The notes beneath the pieces are model-generated. The model searched no databases. It saw only the letters and a program-made list of their open reading frames with translations, and had not been told where the DNA came from. Source: JBFHDX01 sp041584475 (GTDB taxonomy: Bacteria; Pseudomonadota; Alphaproteobacteria; UBA8366; JADFVY01). From it: 6,421 nucleotides of DNA. The translations under genes were made by a program, and so were the position numbers. How positions within the stretch are numbered: position 1 is the first letter of the stretch; every line of letters begins with the position of its first letter. The stretch covers positions 1 to 6,421 of the forward strand of contig JBFHDX010000163.1 of the NCBI GenBank assembly GCA_041584475.1, read 5' to 3'. Of the stretch, positions 4,511 through 6,421 are shown piece after piece.

Positions 4511-6421
4511 TCACACCGGCTTCGGCTCGTAGACCAGGTCGGGTTCGCCGCAGCCTTGCAGGATCGCCTCCCGCACCTCGTTCTTTAGGGCAACGGCCGC
4601 CCGCCAGTCGCCGCCCCGCGGGGCCAGCGCCGGATAGAACTCGATCCGGACGCGCGCGCGGCGCGCAAACCCGCTGTCGCCGCGGAGAATCGACCGTGTG
4701 CCGCGGATCGCCGCCGGCACGACCGGAACCCCCGCCTCCGCCGCGGCGACGAAGGCGCCCATGTGGAACGCGCGAAGTCCGGGCATGCGGTCGAACGTGC
4801 CCTCGGGATAGAAGACGAGCCCCTCGCCGGAGCGCAGACGCTCGATGAGGCGCTCGGTATCGGCCAGCCCTTCCGCCGGGTCGAAGCGCTCGACGAATGC
4901 GGTGCCGAGCCGGCGCAGGAACGTTCCCGCGATGCGTTCGCGCGTCAGCTCGCGTTTGGCGACGAACGCCGCCGTCGGCGGAATGACGGCGGCCAGCGCC
5001 AGACTGTCGAGGTAGCTCGTGTGGTTGGCGGCGATGATGAAGGCACCCGATTTGGGGATGTGCTCGACGCCTCGCACGTCGGGTCCGCCGCCAATCAGGC
5101 GCAGCATCGCCCGGCCGGCGGTGCCGAGGAGTCGCCGCCGCGCCTGCACGGTCGGCAGCAGCATGGCGCCGATCCAGACGACCGGGGACGTCAAGCGATA
5201 GACCGTCCAGAACCACACGGCGAAGGCGAACGCGCCGGCCGCCTTGCGGTAGCGCCGGAACTCCGGGCCGATGCTGGCACGCAGCAGGCCGGCCGCCTGC
5301 CGCCACAGCGGCGGTGGCGGCCGGTCGATGCGGCCGGACCGGTACAGCTCGCTGCAGGCCGCCCGGCGGATCTTGCCGCTCGGCGTCTTGAGCACGGCGC
5401 CGGGATGCGCCAGCACGATATCGTCCGGCGGCAGATCGGTGAGGGCGACCGTGAGCTCGCGGATCCGGTCCTTGATCCTGCGGCGATCGGCGGGATCGAG
5501 GAGCCGGGTCTCGGCGAGGACGACGAGGCCTTCGGTCCCGGTGTGCGGGTCCGCATGCGGGAACACCGCGACGCGGCCGCGGCGCACGCCCTCGATATCG
5601 GCGACCGCCGATTCGAGCTCTTCGGGGTACAGGTTGCGGCCGGCGCGCACGATGATGTCCTTGACGCGACCCGTCACGTACAGCCCGCCCCCGGCGATGT
5701 AACCGAGATCGCCGCTGTCCAGCCAGCCGTCGCGCACGAGTTCCGCTGTCTTCTCGGGGTTGCGCAGATAGCCGGACGTCGCCGACGGTCCCCGGAATTC
5801 GATGCGGCCCTCCTGGCGCTCGCCCAGCTCGCGCCCGGCATCGTCGACGATGCGGATCTCGTGCCCGGGAATCGGAATGCCGCTGCAGACGATCTCGGTG
5901 GTCGATTCGCTATCGGGTTCGGCCGGTGTCGCTGTCCCCGTGCGAGCGAGCGCGTCGCGCTCGATGCGGTCGATCGCGGGGCCCTGGCCGAGCGGCGTGA
6001 TCGACAGCGCGACCGAGCATTCGGCGAGCCCGTACATCGGCGTCATGGCACGCGGGTCGAAGCCGTATTCCTCGAACCGCTTGCAGAAATCCCGAATCGT
6101 CAGCGGATTGATCGCCTCGGCGCCGTTGCCGGCCATGCGCCAGGATGCGAGATCGAGTCCTTCGAGACGCCGGTCGGAGACGAGGCGGACGCACAGATCG
6201 TAGCCGAAGTTGGGCCCGACCGACAGCGTCCCGCGATAGCGGTGAATCGCCCACAGCCAGCGCTCGGGCCGGGTGATGAAGTCGAGCGGCGACATGACGA
6301 CGAACGGGCAAGCGTGATAGAGGCTGCCGAGCCAGGTGCCGATCAGGCCCATGTCGTGGTACAGCGGCAGCCAGCTGACGGTGACGTCGTCGGGCGTGGC
6401 GCGCAGCACGCGTCCGATCGC
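4511..6421 (-). CDS. Fatty-acyl-AMP ligase-like / PlsC acyltransferase fusion, N-terminus cut by window edge
   Basis: The frame is open from the right edge; 636 C-terminal residues are visible, numbered here from the edge. The first part is an adenylating enzyme close to fatty-acyl-AMP ligases: WLPLYHDMGLIG (17-28), GPNFGYDLCVR (about 69-79), MYGLAE (129-134), LDSGDLGY (234-241), GRVKDIIVRAGRNLYPEELE (251-270), and the adenylation lysine K350 in KTPSGKIRR. The P-loop-like motif should lie beyond the edge. After a hydrophobic stretch (about 397-422, probable membrane anchor) comes a PlsC domain with NHTSYLD (HX4D at 467-472), YPEGT (538-542) and VPVVPAAI (565-572). No carrier-protein domain lies between them. 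The likely role is to activate a fatty acid as acyl-AMP, probably loading a separate carrier, and to acylate a lysophospholipid at the inner membrane. E. coli Aas joins the same two activities in the opposite order. The N-terminal 200 or so residues are not visible. Confidence 0.92.
   Translation of the reverse strand, partial: AIGRVLRATPDDVTVSWLPLYHDMGLIGTWLGSLYHACPFVVMSPLDFITRPERWLWAIHRYRGTLSVGPNFGYDLCVRLVSDRRLEGLDLASWRMAGNGAEAINPLTIRDFCKRFEEYGFDPRAMTPMYGLAECSVALSITPLGQGPAIDRIERDALARTGTATPAEPDSESTTEIVCSGIPIPGHEIRIVDDAGRELGERQEGRIEFRGPSATSGYLRNPEKTAELVRDGWLDSGDLGYIAGGGLYVTGRVKDIIVRAGRNLYPEELESAVADIEGVRRGRVAVFPHADPHTGTEGLVVLAETRLLDPADRRRIKDRIRELTVALTDLPPDDIVLAHPGAVLKTPSGKIRRAACSELYRSGRIDRPPPPLWRQAAGLLRASIGPEFRRYRKAAGAFAFAVWFWTVYRLTSPVVWIGAMLLPTVQARRRLLGTAGRAMLRLIGGGPDVRGVEHIPKSGAFIIAANHTSYLDSLALAAVIPPTAAFVAKRELTRERIAGTFLRRLGTAFVERFDPAEGLADTERLIERLRSGEGLVFYPEGTFDRMPGLRAFHMGAFVAAAEAGVPVVPAAIRGTRSILRGDSGFARRARVRIEFYPALAPRGGDWRAAVALKNEVREAILQGCGEPDLVYEPKPV

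Noticed and set aside
4452..5306. Minus-strand open frame (284 codons) within the acyltransferase fusion
   Set aside because: Out-of-frame shadow; the true frame carries HX4D and YPEGT motifs.

Overview
The window is strongly GC-rich, with G/C-biased third codon positions and long spurious open frames opposite most real genes. The lipid genes (a fatty-acyl-AMP-ligase-like protein, a DUF1330 protein and a FadN-like 3-hydroxyacyl-CoA dehydrogenase) resemble those of free-living Proteobacteria. I would guess an alphaproteobacterium of Rhodospirillales type, but no marker gene is present to prove it.

Left part (1-2801): a protein of unknown function runs off the left edge on the minus strand (1-676). 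A 184-bp divergent intergenic region (677-860) separates it from two plus-strand genes, 861-1760 and 1905-2801. These two are tandem paralogs that align without gaps over about 265 residues, at about 48% identity by hand count. They share a distinctive set of conserved Trp/His/Cys motifs and a C-terminal TPR-like helical hairpin, and I cannot assign them to a known family. Each gene has its own ribosome binding site and an AT-rich patch about 65-80 bp upstream of its start, so each may have its own promoter.

Right part (2817-6421): three minus-strand genes, converging on the paralog pair with only 15 bp between the facing stop codons. In transcription order they are: (1) the C-terminal 636 residues of a fusion of a fatty-acyl-AMP-ligase-like adenylating enzyme with a PlsC-type lysophospholipid acyltransferase; (2) a 94-residue DUF1330 protein; and (3) a 435-residue 3-hydroxyacyl-CoA dehydrogenase. 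Genes 2 and 3 are 4 bp apart and very likely translationally coupled. Gene 1 lies 97 bp upstream of gene 2, with a GC-rich hairpin between them. The set points to fatty-acid activation, membrane phospholipid acylation or remodelling, and one step of beta-oxidation-like chemistry.

No rRNA, tRNA, CRISPR array, insertion sequence or phage gene was seen. The part most likely to be undescribed is the tandem paralog pair and its divergent unknown neighbour.
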